From: JASLEW01 sp963732005
Lineage (GTDB): Bacteria; Acidobacteriota; Thermoanaerobaculia; Multivoradales; UBA5704
Direction: 5' to 3'
NCBI GenBank assembly: GCA_963732005.1
Contig: CAVSXT010000003.1
Span: forward strand, 1,488,001-1,552,000
Length of the DNA stretch: 64,000 nucleotides
A program made the translations under genes and the position numbers. The notes under the pieces are model-generated. The model had not been told where the DNA came from. It made no database searches and worked only from the letters and a program-made list of their open reading frames with translations. Positions within the stretch are counted from its first letter, which is position 1. Every line of letters begins with the position of its first letter. Below are positions 10,071-19,052 of this stretch, in pieces.

Positions 10071-12383
10071 TCATCCGTGCCCGGCCTGCCCCAGGCCGGC
10101 CTCCGCCCGGTCGGCAACCTCCTCGAGGGCTCGCGCCACGCCCTCGACGTCGCCGACCGCCACCTGGAAATACCCCTCTCGGAGGGCCTGCGAGCAGAGC
10201 AGATGGACGTCGGAACCGCGGCTGCCGACGTAGAGCACGTCCCGCCGCGACGCGAGGCAGGCGTAGACCTTGGAGGGCAGCACGTAGCCGACGAAGGGAT
10301 CGCGCAAGGTGATGAGGTGGGCGTCGGCGGCGAGCAGCAGGCGCGGCAGCACCGCCAGCGGCACCGGCTGGCCGCGGTGCACCGGCAGGCCGTCGCCGCG
10401 CAGCGCCGCCTCGAAGCGGTCCGCCCGCGTGCCGGTGGCGTTGAGCCACAGCCCCACCCGCCCGGAGCCCTGGCGGTGGTGGCGCCGGTACCCGGCGAGG
10501 AACGTCTGGTAGTCGTGGGCGACCCCGAGGTTGCCGGAGTAGAGGAGCAGGCAGCGGCGCGCGAGCTCCGGCGGCCGGTCCAGCGGCACCGTTCCGGCCG
10601 GGATCTCGACCGGCGACGGGTCGCGCACCAGGGCGATGCGCTCGGCCGGGATGCCCTGGTCGAGCAGCCGCCGGCGCTGGTCCTCGCCCAGCACCTGAAA
10701 GCCGTCCACCCGCCGCCGCAGCGCCAGGGTGAGCCGGTGGAAGGCGCGCAGGCTCCGGGGCACCGGCCGCGACTCGCCGATCTCCGCCATCAGGCATTCG
10801 GGATGGAAGTCGGTGATCCGGTAGGTCAGCCGCTTGCGCAGCAGGAGCGCGAGCGGCGCCACCAGATGGAGCAGGAAGGGCGGGCTGCCGGTGATCAGGA
10901 TCTCGTCGGCAACGAGCAGGAAGCGCCGCGCCCGCCAGAGCAGCCCCAGGTTGGTGCGCGCCGTCCACAGCGCGCGGGCCGGCCAGTCCGCGCGGTCGTA
11001 GACCGCCGCCCGGCGGCGCAGCACCCGCAGCCGGCCGCCGCCGCCCACCGCCTCCTCGACGGTGAGCGAGTCGGCGGTCGACGACAGCCCGGCCAGCGTC
11101 ACCTCGTCGCCGCCGGCGGCGCGCCGCCGGGCGAACAGCAGGCTGTATTGACCGACGGCGCCGAAGTCCGGGGGCAGCCAATCGCAGAGGTAGAGCAGCC
11201 GGTGCGGCCCGCCCGCGGCCGGCGCGGGCGGCGGGACGGTGCGCCGGACTTCGAACCGCCGGTCCTTGAGGCGCAGGAACGGCCGCTCGAACCAGAGGTA
11301 GGAGAGATGCGCGGCGAGCAGGGCCAGGCCTAGGACCAGACTGTAATAGGCGACGACGTAGAGCACCGGCCTGCCGTGCCACCAGGCGGTGCGCTTGAAT
11401 AGCAGCGCGGTCGCATAGACGGCGGGCATGTGCAGCATGTAGATGCCGTAGGAGATGGTGCCCGGATAATCGAACAGGCGGGCGCCGACCGGGATAACGT
11501 TCGCCGGGTTGGCCGCGACGTTGACGATCAGCCAGCAGTAGAGGACGACCTGGAGCAGCTCCTGGGCCAGCTGGTTCCACGGGATGAAGCTCACCAGGTA
11601 GAGGTCGAGCAGCAGCGCGAAGAGGATGAGCTGCAGCGCCCGGCTCGCGAACACCGGCCACCGCAGGAAGGCCTCGCGCCGCCGCGACAGGGCCCAGGCG
11701 CAGAGCCCGCCTGCCGCCATGAAATGGAACTTGAGCTGCTCGACGAAGCGCTTCCACTCGTGGGTGCCGAAAGCGTCGTGGATCGCCAGCCAGTAGAGGA
11801 CCAGCGAGCCGGCGAGCACCGCGCAGCAGAGCGCCGGCAGCCTGGCGCGCACCCGCCTCACCGCCGGCGCCCAGAGCAGGTAGAACTGCTCTTCGATGCC
11901 GATCGACCAGGTGGGGTTCAGGATGCCGCCCACCACGTACAGGTTGTTCATCAGGTTGGGGAGTAGCGCGCCGTAGAGCAGCAGCGCGGTCGCCAGGCTG
12001 TACTCGATGCGATAGTGGATGCCGGCCAGCGGCAGCAGCCAGCGGTAGAAGACCAGGCCGAAGATCACGACGGCGAAATAGAGCGGCCAGATACGGCAGA
12101 CCCGCCGCAGGTAGAAGCTGCGGATCCGGATGTCGCCGGTGCGCCGCTCCTCGTCGAGCAGCAGGTAGGTGATGAGGAATCCGGAGAGCGCGAAGAAGAA
12201 GCAGACGGCGAAGGAGCCGCGGTACAGGAAGGCCGCGTGGTTGGGGTGAGGCAGGCCGATCGACTCCTGGTTGAGCGGGACGTGCCCGATGACCACGAAA
12301 AAGGCGGCCAGGAACCGCAGGCTGTTGAGGCCCTTGAAGTGGACCTTCCCGGGCGCGGTCAACGCCTCCCTGGCGTCCGCCAT
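10071..12383 (-). CDS. Fusion: acyltransferase-3 membrane domain + GT4-like glycosyltransferase domain
   Basis: A single 770-residue frame. Residues about 1-360 are an OafA/acyltransferase-3 domain: NSLRFLAAFFVVIGHV with the catalytic-type His34, FFFALSGFLITYLLL, FYLRRVCRIWPLYF, about ten membrane helices, ending WFERPFLRLKDRRF. After a Pro/Ala linker, residues about 380-770 form a soluble GT-B-like domain (LLYLCDWLPPDFGAVGQYS, then LLYSGNLGVAHDYQTFLAGY and a C-terminal VLPSKVYACLASRR sugar-nucleotide-binding region). The likely role is adding a sugar and O-acylating the same glycan at the inner membrane. The start directly abuts the stop of the upstream FkbM gene (TGAATG), so they are co-translated. 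Such a fusion is uncommon to my knowledge. Confidence 0.85.
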   Translation of the reverse strand: MADAREALTAPGKVHFKGLNSLRFLAAFFVVIGHVPLNQESIGLPHPNHAAFLYRGSFAVCFFFALSGFLITYLLLDEERRTGDIRIRSFYLRRVCRIWPLYFAVVIFGLVFYRWLLPLAGIHYRIEYSLATALLLYGALLPNLMNNLYVVGGILNPTWSIGIEEQFYLLWAPAVRRVRARLPALCCAVLAGSLVLYWLAIHDAFGTHEWKRFVEQLKFHFMAAGGLCAWALSRRREAFLRWPVFASRALQLILFALLLDLYLVSFIPWNQLAQELLQVVLYCWLIVNVAANPANVIPVGARLFDYPGTISYGIYMLHMPAVYATALLFKRTAWWHGRPVLYVVAYYSLVLGLALLAAHLSYLWFERPFLRLKDRRFEVRRTVPPPAPAAGGPHRLLYLCDWLPPDFGAVGQYSLLFARRRAAGGDEVTLAGLSSTADSLTVEEAVGGGGRLRVLRRRAAVYDRADWPARALWTARTNLGLLWRARRFLLVADEILITGSPPFLLHLVAPLALLLRKRLTYRITDFHPECLMAEIGESRPVPRSLRAFHRLTLALRRRVDGFQVLGEDQRRRLLDQGIPAERIALVRDPSPVEIPAGTVPLDRPPELARRCLLLYSGNLGVAHDYQTFLAGYRRHHRQGSGRVGLWLNATGTRADRFEAALRGDGLPVHRGQPVPLAVLPRLLLAADAHLITLRDPFVGYVLPSKVYACLASRRDVLYVGSRGSDVHLLCSQALREGYFQVAVGDVEGVARALEEVADRAEAGLGQAGHG

Positions 12384-13214
12384 TCAGCGGACCTCGCGGC
12401 CCTCGAGCACCCCCACCAGGTTCCGCTCCGGCAGCGGGGCGTCCGGCGCCTCGACCGGGTTGCCGCGCATGTCGCGCAGCGCATAGCCGAGGCCGCGCAG
12501 GCGCACGTAGAGCGCCTGCCGCGCCGCCGCCGGCTCGGCGGCGTATGCCGGATCGTCCTCGATGATCAGGATCTCCGGCCGCAACGTGCCGAGGCCGGCC
12601 AGCACCTGCATCTCGTACCCCTGGACGTCCAGCAGCAGCAACCTGAGAGGGCCGAGCCCCAGAGCGGCGGCGACCTCGGCGAGGCTGAGCAGCGGGGCGA
12701 CGAAGCCGGGGCCGGGCGTCAGCAGGCTGGCCTGGCCGGGGTTGTCGGGCGCCGCCCAGGCCATCGGCACCACGCCGCGGTCGCTGCCGAGCGCGGTGGC
12801 AACCAGGTGCAGGGGGCCCTTGGACATGCCGTTGAGCGCCATGTTCCGCCGCGCCTTGAGCAGCGCGCCTGGCTGGGGCTCGCAGCCCAGCACCTTGCCG
12901 GACGGCCCGACCGCCCGCGCCGCGACGATGGCGTGCAGTCCGTTGTTGACGCCGGCCACGATCGCCGACTCCGCGGGCCGCAGGTTGCGCTGGATGAAGT
13001 CGAGGGTGAGCGGCTCGTAGGAGCCGTCGCGCAGCATCAGGTACTCGATCCAGTCCACCGGGTTCATCCACAGCCTGACGCCGGGATGGACGCTGGCGAC
13101 GATCCCGTCGGCCGGCATGGCGTGGCGGCCGAGCCAGCGGACGAACCGGTACTTCATGGGGTGCTCCGGCGCCGCGATGTAGCGCCTGAGAACCCGGTCA
13201 CGGAGTCCCGGCAT
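12384..13214 (-). CDS. FkbM-family methyltransferase (divergent motif I)
   Basis: The 276-residue FkbM-type protein probably O-methylates a sugar. The fold signature is present (VLGCEPQPGALLKARRNMALNG, then LLLLDVQGYEMQVLAGLG and EILIIEDD), but the usual DVGAN-x-G motif I is replaced by VAGVNNGLHA, losing the acidic residue. SAM binding may be altered. It lies three bases downstream of the epimerase stop and abuts the next gene, indicating one transcription unit. Numerous FkbM relatives sit elsewhere in the window. Confidence 0.82.
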   Translation of the reverse strand: MPGLRDRVLRRYIAAPEHPMKYRFVRWLGRHAMPADGIVASVHPGVRLWMNPVDWIEYLMLRDGSYEPLTLDFIQRNLRPAESAIVAGVNNGLHAIVAARAVGPSGKVLGCEPQPGALLKARRNMALNGMSKGPLHLVATALGSDRGVVPMAWAAPDNPGQASLLTPGPGFVAPLLSLAEVAAALGLGPLRLLLLDVQGYEMQVLAGLGTLRPEILIIEDDPAYAAEPAAARQALYVRLRGLGYALRDMRGNPVEAPDAPLPERNLVGVLEGREVR

Positions 13215-13217
13215 GCC

Positions 13218-14237
13218 TCAGCGTTCGGTGAGCATCTCGGCGAGGTAGCCGCCGACCTTCTGGCGCTCGCGGGTCGCGAAGTACCAGTCGATGGTGCGGT
13301 GCAGGCCGTCCATGAAGAGGACCTGCGGCTCCCAGCCGAGCAGCTCGCGGGCCAGCCGGTTGCTGGCCACCCGGTTGAGCGGACCGGTCGGCATGTGGGG
13401 CAGGAACCTGAGCTCGGCGTGATGGCCGGTATAGCGCAACACCTCCCGCACCGCGTCGACGACCCGCGTGCGCTCCTCGGTGCCCAGGTTGACCGCGGTC
13501 GCGTCCTCGATCCGCTCGGCGGCGAGGACCATGCCGCGGACGATGTCGCCGACGTAGGTCCAGTTGCGGATCTGGGTGCCGTCCCCCCACACCTCGAACG
13601 GATCCTGGCGCACGAAGGCGCGGGCGATCATGGCGATCACCGCGTGGTTCTCGACGCCGCGCTCGCCGTAGACGGTGAAGAAACGGCAGCTGGCCGAGCG
13701 GAAGCCCAGGTCGCGGTGGTAGGCCGCCAGGGTCATCTCGGTCATCAGCTTGGCCCAGCCGTACATGTTGTCCGCCTCGTAGGGCGGCCCGGCCATCGCT
13801 TCGGTCAGATAGAGGTCCTGGGAGACGTCGCACTGCAAATGGAGCGGATAGACGCAGCCGGAGGAGGCGAAGACGAACTTCTGCACCCGCGCCTCGTGGG
13901 CGGCCTTGATCAGCATGCCGTCGAGCGCCAGGTTCTGCGCACAGGCCGCCTGGTGGAGGTCGACGAAGCCGCGCCCGCCGTGGATCGCCGCCAGGTGGAA
14001 GACGACGTCCATGCCGGCGACGGCGCGCTGCGGCACCCCGGGCGCCAGGAGATCCGCCTCGATCAGCTCCACCACCCCCGCATCGAGATGGGTGCGGAGG
14101 TTCTCGACCCTGCCGCTCGAAAGGTCGTCGACGACGCGGATGCGGCGCGCTCCGCGCTCGACCAGGAGGTCGATCAGGTGGGAGCTGATGAAGGACGCCC
14201 CGCCGGTCACCAGCACGGCCTGCTGCTGCCAATCCAT
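13218..14237 (-). CDS. NAD-dependent sugar epimerase/dehydratase (extended SDR)
   Basis: Nucleotide-sugar epimerase or dehydratase. The 339-residue product has an N-terminal Rossmann motif TGGASFISSHL (a Ser replaces the usual third Gly), VVDDLSSGR for NAD(P) selection, ASSGCVYP, the catalytic YGWAK, and FFTVYGERGVENHAV and GDGTQIRNWTYVGDIV typical of UDP-glucose 4-epimerase/GDP-mannose-type enzymes. The exact sugar cannot be read. The ATG at 14237 with GAGGGA nine bases upstream is preferred over the TTG at 14246. It is the first gene of its minus-strand group and diverges from the GT-A gene at 14312. Confidence 0.88.
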   Translation of the reverse strand: MDWQQQAVLVTGGASFISSHLIDLLVERGARRIRVVDDLSSGRVENLRTHLDAGVVELIEADLLAPGVPQRAVAGMDVVFHLAAIHGGRGFVDLHQAACAQNLALDGMLIKAAHEARVQKFVFASSGCVYPLHLQCDVSQDLYLTEAMAGPPYEADNMYGWAKLMTEMTLAAYHRDLGFRSASCRFFTVYGERGVENHAVIAMIARAFVRQDPFEVWGDGTQIRNWTYVGDIVRGMVLAAERIEDATAVNLGTEERTRVVDAVREVLRYTGHHAELRFLPHMPTGPLNRVASNRLARELLGWEPQVLFMDGLHRTIDWYFATRERQKVGGYLAEMLTER

Positions 14238-14311
14238 TGCGTGCAATCCCTCGATCGATCTGTCAGGCTCCGGCCCGGTCGGTTCTGTAGCGGCGGCGCA
14301 AGGAGTCTAGC

Positions 14312-15223
14312 ATGAGCCAACCACCCGCCCCCCGCGAACCGGCGGAACGCCCGCTCGTGGTCAGCACGCTGCTGGGCCACGCCCACCTCGAGATGGCGCT
14401 GCTCTGCCTCGGCAGCCTGCTGCGCCTGGCGGCGGCGCCGCTGCGTCTGCGGGTCCACGACGACGGCTCGCTGACCGCCGCCGACCGCGAGCGGTTGGCG
14501 GCGGGCCTGGACGAGCCGGAGGTCGTCGGCCGCCCCGAGGCCGATGCGCGGCTAGGCGATCTGCTGGCCGCCCACCCGGCGGCGCGCGCCTTCCGCGCCG
14601 CCAACCCGCTGGCCCTCAAGCTGCTGGACGTGCCGCTGCTCGCCGCCGGCGACGAGCTCGCCTACTGCGACTCGGACGTGCTCTTCCTGCGCCCTTTCCG
14701 CGGGCTCTTCCGCCTGCCGCCGGCGGCCGGCGCGCTGTTCATGTGCGATCCGCAGCAGGCCTACTCGGTGCGCTCCTGGCACCTGCTGGCCGAGCCGCGG
14801 CTGCGCCTTGCCGGCCGCGTCAACACCGGCATCATCGGCTTCCGCCGCCGCCTCTTCGATCTGGACCTGGCCGAGTGGTTCCTATCGCGGCCGCCATACC
14901 GCTTCGCCCCGGTCTGGGTCGAGCAGACCTGCTGGGCCCTGCTGGCGCAGAGCGCCGGCTGCCGTCTGCTCGACCCCGCGGCGGCGGCCATCCCGGTGCC
15001 CGGCCGCGAGCCGCCCGCGAGCCTGGTGGCGCTGCATTTCGTCAGCCCGGTCCGTGGCCTGCTCGGGCCTCTTGCCGGCCGCCTCGCCGAGCGGCGGACC
15101 GGCGGCGAGCCGGTCGAGGTCCGCACCTTCCCCGCCCCGCGCCTGACCGCGGCGGCTCTCGCCGCCAGCGAGCTCCGGCGCCGCCTGCGCCGGCTGCGGG
15201 CCCGCGCCTCCGCCCCGCCCTGA
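14312..15223 (+). CDS. GT-A-type glycosyltransferase-like protein
   Basis: The 303-residue protein resembles nucleotide-diphospho-sugar transferases. A metal-binding D-x-D is visible in ELAYCDSDVLFLRPF, followed by FMCDPQQAYS and NTGIIGFRRR, a layout seen in small GT-A enzymes. No membrane helix or signal peptide is visible. AAGGAG (14300-14305) lies six bases before the ATG. It is the only plus-strand gene between 7.3 and 39 kb, divergent from the epimerase with just 74 bases between starts, and it converges on the FkbM gene at 15248. Donor and acceptor are unknown. Confidence 0.75.
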   Translation: MSQPPAPREPAERPLVVSTLLGHAHLEMALLCLGSLLRLAAAPLRLRVHDDGSLTAADRERLAAGLDEPEVVGRPEADARLGDLLAAHPAARAFRAANPLALKLLDVPLLAAGDELAYCDSDVLFLRPFRGLFRLPPAAGALFMCDPQQAYSVRSWHLLAEPRLRLAGRVNTGIIGFRRRLFDLDLAEWFLSRPPYRFAPVWVEQTCWALLAQSAGCRLLDPAAAAIPVPGREPPASLVALHFVSPVRGLLGPLAGRLAERRTGGEPVEVRTFPAPRLTAAALAASELRRRLRRLRARASAPP

Positions 15224-15247
15224 AAGCCGGCGGTGCCTCAATCGGCC

Positions 15248-16117
15248 TCAACCGGCAGCCGTGCACAGCACCCGCGTCACCGACTCCCGGGCGGCGACCC
15301 GCTCGGCGTCGAGCGGTGACCCGTCCAGGTCGCGAAAGCGATAGCCGAGCCCCGCGAGCAGGCCGACCAGCTCCCCGGCCGATCCCCCCAGCTCCCGCAG
15401 CCGCGCGGGATGGATCTCGAGGAAGAGCGGCGGCCGGGAGCCGGCGAGCACGGCGCGGGCCCCGGCAACGACCGCCAGCTCGTAGCCCTCGACGTCGATC
15501 TTCATCAGGTCGGGGCGGAAGTCGAGCCGGGAGCAGAGCTCGTCCACGCTCTGCATCGGCACCGCCACCGCATCGGCGGGCAGCGACGCCGGCAGCTCCG
15601 GCAGCGCTTCGAGATGGTGCCAGGTCTGGCGCATGTGCAACGTGCCGGCGGCGGCGCCCAGGGCGACCTGCCTGGCGACGACGTTGCCGCAGCGCCCCAG
15701 GCGGAGGTTCTCCGCCAGCAGGGCATAGGCGATGGCGGAGGGCTCGACCGCCACCGCCGAGGCTTCCGGCCGCTGGTGGGTGAAGGCGAGCGAGAAGATG
15801 CCGTGGCAGGCGCCGACGTCGAGGAAGCGCCGGCGCGCCGCCATCTCGCGCCGGAAGGCGTCGAGCTCGCGCACCATCTCCGGCGAGCGGAAGCAGAACC
15901 ATTCGAACGGTTCCCGTGATTGCGGATCGATGCGCAGGCGCAGGCCGGGGCGGATGACCATCTCGTCCGGCGCCGCGCCGCGGTTCCAGCGCCGGAAGCG
16001 GAGCCGCCGCCCCCAGCGCCGCGGATCCAGGCCGGCCAGCCGGTGCCAGGCGCCATAGAGGCGCTGCAGGTGGAGGGCGGTCAACGCCCGGCGCAAGCGC
16101 GCCTTCAGCCTGGTCAT
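15248..16117 (-). CDS. FkbM-family methyltransferase
   Basis: The 289-residue SAM-dependent methyltransferase has motif I FLDVGACHGIFSLAF, AVAVEPSAIAYALLAENL, and the FkbM hallmark LMKIDVEGYELAVVAGA followed by PPLFLEIHP. The start (ATG 16117) overlaps the stop of the upstream GT9 gene by four bases (ATGA), and a much longer open frame through here is a high-GC artefact. Last gene of the long minus-strand polysaccharide operon; probably O-methylates a sugar unit. Confidence 0.9.
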   Translation of the reverse strand: MTRLKARLRRALTALHLQRLYGAWHRLAGLDPRRWGRRLRFRRWNRGAAPDEMVIRPGLRLRIDPQSREPFEWFCFRSPEMVRELDAFRREMAARRRFLDVGACHGIFSLAFTHQRPEASAVAVEPSAIAYALLAENLRLGRCGNVVARQVALGAAAGTLHMRQTWHHLEALPELPASLPADAVAVPMQSVDELCSRLDFRPDLMKIDVEGYELAVVAGARAVLAGSRPPLFLEIHPARLRELGGSAGELVGLLAGLGYRFRDLDGSPLDAERVAARESVTRVLCTAAG

Positions 16118-17331
16118 GGGGCGGTGCCAGAGCCTTGAGAAGTCAGCCTCTCGGGCGCGAGCGCGGCGAGGTTGGCGAGCTGCTCGCGGACGGCTCGCGC
16201 GGCCGTGGCGGGGGTGCACAGGTCCTCCCGCTGCCCCGGCTCCGGGCCAAGGCTCCAGGAGATGCCGGGATACCCCCATTGGGCCTGGTGGAGGGTCGCC
16301 GATGGGATGGACCTGCCCATCAGCACGACGGTCGGTTTGCCGAAGGCGGGCCCGACATGCATCAACATGCTGCTGTTGCACACCACGAGATCGCTGGCGG
16401 CCACCAGCGCGAAGACGCTGCGGAGATCCGGCGTTTCGCCATGGCCGCGGCCTGGTGCCCCCCCTGCGGCCACCGCGGCCGCCGCTGCCACCGCGGCCAC
16501 CAACTCGGCCTCCCGCGCGCTGCCGAGCGCCAGCAGCGTGAGGTCGCCGGGCGCCGCCAGCGCCGCCGCCAGGGCGACGAAGCTCTCCGGCGGCCAGCAT
16601 TTCTCCGCCGAGCCGGCACCCGGTCCGACCACCACCCGATGGCGCCGGCCGCCGCCTTCGGCCGCCGCCCACCAGCCTTCGCCCGCCGCGGCCTCCTCGG
16701 CCGTCAGGAAGAGCTGCGGCCTGCAAGGCGGCAGGCGGGTGGCGCCAAGCAGCTCGGCGAAGCGCAGCGCCGACCGGCCGACGTGCTCGCCAGGGTCGAA
16801 GGGGATCGCCGCCTGCACCGCGGACTCGCCGCCGGCGTAGCCGCGGACGCCCAGGCGGTAGGGGATGCCGGCGCGCAGCATCAGCAACGACCCCCAGCTG
16901 CTGCCGAGCACGTCGATGCCGACCTCGAAGCGATGCCGGGCCAGCTCCCGCACCTCCGGCGAGCGCAGTAGGTAGAGGGGAGGACGCCAGGGGGCCCGCC
17001 GCTGCTGGTACTTGTTGAACCATGGGGCATTGACCGCCAGCACCTCCGAGAGGTGGGGATTGTGTTGCAGCACCGGCAGGTTCCAGGTGCCGACGCCGGC
17101 GGCGATCCAGGTCTCGGGGAACAGGCGGCGCAGCGCCTCGAACAGCGGCGTGATCGCCACCAGGTCGCCGATGTCGTTGTTGCGCAGCACGAAGATCGAG
17201 CGCGGCGGCCGCGGCGCCGCCGGCAGGGTCGGCGACCGGGAGGCGGCGCCGCGAACCGCCAGCTCCAACGTCCTGGCGGCGAGGCGGTGGCCGCCCTGGC
17301 GCAGGGCGCGGGCCGTGCTGCGCAGGGTCAT
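16114..17331 (-). CDS. Glycosyltransferase family 9 (heptosyltransferase-like)
   Basis: GT9 enzymes transfer heptose or related sugars in LPS/surface glycan assembly. The 405-residue product shows IFVLRNNDIGDLVAITPLFEALRR (the GT9 N-terminal signature with catalytic-type Asp), a central VVVGPGAGSAEKCWP (donor site G-x-G-s-x-x-K-x-W-P) and a C-terminal VVCNSSMLMHVGPAFGKPTVVLMG (the usual D/N-S-G-P-M-H region). The ATG at 17331, with GAGGGG five bases upstream, is preferred over the GTG two codons earlier. It overlaps the following FkbM gene by four bases. Confidence 0.92.
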   Translation of the reverse strand: MTLRSTARALRQGGHRLAARTLELAVRGAASRSPTLPAAPRPPRSIFVLRNNDIGDLVAITPLFEALRRLFPETWIAAGVGTWNLPVLQHNPHLSEVLAVNAPWFNKYQQRRAPWRPPLYLLRSPEVRELARHRFEVGIDVLGSSWGSLLMLRAGIPYRLGVRGYAGGESAVQAAIPFDPGEHVGRSALRFAELLGATRLPPCRPQLFLTAEEAAAGEGWWAAAEGGGRRHRVVVGPGAGSAEKCWPPESFVALAAALAAPGDLTLLALGSAREAELVAAVAAAAAVAAGGAPGRGHGETPDLRSVFALVAASDLVVCNSSMLMHVGPAFGKPTVVLMGRSIPSATLHQAQWGYPGISWSLGPEPGQREDLCTPATAARAVREQLANLAALAPERLTSQGSGTAP

Positions 17332-17340
17332 GGTCACCCC

Positions 17341-18309
17341 TCAGACACCGCCGAGGAGCGCGCGCAGGGCGAACCGAAGGCGGCGGCCCGGACGCTGGTG
17401 GAAAGTGGCGACGTGCGGCGCGACCCTGAGGCCGCTGCGGAATCCCTGCCAGCGGCTGCCCGCCGGCAGGCCGGAGCGATAGTAGGCGAGCAGCTCGGCG
17501 AGGAAGGCGCGATCGGCGTCGCCGAGCCGCGGCAAGGCCGCCGCATCCTGAAGCCGCGCCAGGTGGAACTCGCAATGGTGACGCCAGGCGTCGCGGAAGC
17601 TGCCGTCGACCGCCGCCGCCAGCGCCCGGCGGGCGCCGCGCCGCCGCGCCGGCGGCGGGAAGGTGACGCTGCCGGCGTGCTGGCGATAGGTCTGCAGGTT
17701 CTCGTCGAGATACCGGATGCCGCCGAGCGTCGAGGCGACGAGGGCCAGCCAGCCGTCGTGGAACGGCTGGTGCGGCGGGATCGGCAGGGCGTCGCGGACC
17801 AGCTCCCGCCGAAAGAGCAGGGTATGGCTGACCACCCAGTTCTCGGCCAGCAGGCAGCGCGTCGGCGAGCCGGTGCCGCGCCGCCTGGCGAAGGCCGTGA
17901 CCTGACGGGTCGCGGTGTCGAGGACCAACCGGCCGCCGGCGGTGAGCGTCTCGACCGGGCTGCTGTAGACCAGGGTGAAGTCGCCGAGGTTGGCGGCCAG
18001 CGTCGCCACCTTGTGCGGCTTCCAGAGGTCGTCCTGGTCCGCCAGCGCGATCAGCTCGCCGCGGCACAGCGCGATGGCGCGGGCAAAGTTCTGGACCAGG
18101 CCGAGGCGGCCCGGGTTGACCGCATAGCGCAGGCCGCGGCTCGCCGCGTACTCCGCCAGGATCTCGCCGGTGCCGTCGGTCGAGGCGTCGTCGCTGACCA
18201 CCACCTCGAGGTTGCGCCAGGTCTGAGCGTAGATGGTGTCGAGCTGTTGGCGCAGAAAGGGAGCGCCGTTCCAGGTCGCCATCGCGATCGAGACCAGCCG
18301 CTCGCTCAC
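17341..18309 (-). CDS. Glycosyltransferase family 2 (rhamnosyltransferase-like)
   Basis: The 322-residue GT2 protein with a GT-A fold has N-terminal VSIAMATWNGAPFLRQQLDT, VVVSDDASTDGT, and LADQDDLWKPHKV, whose D-Q-D-D-x-W motif is typical of the RfbN/rhamnosyltransferase subgroup. A downstream FHDGWLALVASTLGGIRYL segment supplies the acceptor-side Asp. Cytoplasmic; acts on a lipid-linked glycan. The GTG start overlaps the stop of the upstream methyltransferase gene (GTGA), so translation is coupled. Confidence 0.93.
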   Translation of the reverse strand: MSERLVSIAMATWNGAPFLRQQLDTIYAQTWRNLEVVVSDDASTDGTGEILAEYAASRGLRYAVNPGRLGLVQNFARAIALCRGELIALADQDDLWKPHKVATLAANLGDFTLVYSSPVETLTAGGRLVLDTATRQVTAFARRRGTGSPTRCLLAENWVVSHTLLFRRELVRDALPIPPHQPFHDGWLALVASTLGGIRYLDENLQTYRQHAGSVTFPPPARRRGARRALAAAVDGSFRDAWRHHCEFHLARLQDAAALPRLGDADRAFLAELLAYYRSGLPAGSRWQGFRSGLRVAPHVATFHQRPGRRLRFALRALLGGV

Positions 18310-19052
18310 GGTGGGCCGGGCCGGCGAGGCGGCGCCGTCTCCGGCTTCCTCGCGCGGGTCCGGTACTGGTGCACGAAGAAGTCCCCGAGCAGGCCGGCGG
18401 TGAGGAGGTTGATCGCCTTGTGGCGCAGGCCATAGGCGCCCATGTTGGCTTCCATCGCCTCGACCACCAGGCCGGCCTGCACGAAAAGCTCGCGGACGTT
18501 CTTGCGGCAGAAGAAGCGCAGGTGCGAGCGGTCGAGCAGCCCGGCATCGGCATAGCGGAAGTCGCCCGCGAGCACGATCTGGGTGAGGGCGCGGTGGTTG
18601 CGCAGATTGGGGATGCTGCTCAGGAAGAGGCCGCCGGGCCGCAGGTGGTGCGCCAGGCGCCGGACCGCCTGCCAGGGATCGATCAGGTGCTCGAGGACGT
18701 CGGCGCAGAGCACCGCGTCGAAGTGGTCGGCCGGCAGGTCGAGCGCCATCGTCTCGAAGTTGCCGACCAAGAAGCGATCGATCGGCGGCAGGCCGCCGGC
18801 GTCCGCCGGCGCGGCACCCCCGAGGTCGCCGAGCTCGACGAGGTCGACGAGGTCGACACCGACCACGAAGGAGGCCAGGCCCCGCGCCTTCGCGGCACGC
18901 AGCGTGGCGCCGTCGCCCGCTCCCAGCTCGAGGAGCCGCAGGCCGCCGCCGGTTGGCAGCATCGCGAGCAGGTCGAGGCGAGCGAGGTTGAAGTAGCCCT
19001 GCTGCTTGTCGCGGTAGAGCGCGGCGGCGGCATCCATGGCGGGCGTCGTCAT
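18306..19052 (-). CDS. Class I SAM-dependent methyltransferase (Methyltransf_11/23-like)
   Basis: The 248-residue methyltransferase has motif I LLELGAGDGATLRAAKARG, an internal FDAVLCADVLEHLIDPWQAV that includes the D-V-L-E-H signature of small-molecule and sugar methyltransferases, and LRPGGLFLSSIPNL. The middle contains a short Val-Asp-Leu repeat (VDLVDLVELGDLGG), another example of in-frame repetition. ATG 19052 overlaps the preceding GT4 stop by four bases; the stop overlaps the next GT2 start. The substrate was not identified. Confidence 0.9.
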   Translation of the reverse strand: MTTPAMDAAAALYRDKQQGYFNLARLDLLAMLPTGGGLRLLELGAGDGATLRAAKARGLASFVVGVDLVDLVELGDLGGAAPADAGGLPPIDRFLVGNFETMALDLPADHFDAVLCADVLEHLIDPWQAVRRLAHHLRPGGLFLSSIPNLRNHRALTQIVLAGDFRYADAGLLDRSHLRFFCRKNVRELFVQAGLVVEAMEANMGAYGLRHKAINLLTAGLLGDFFVHQYRTRARKPETAPPRRPGPP

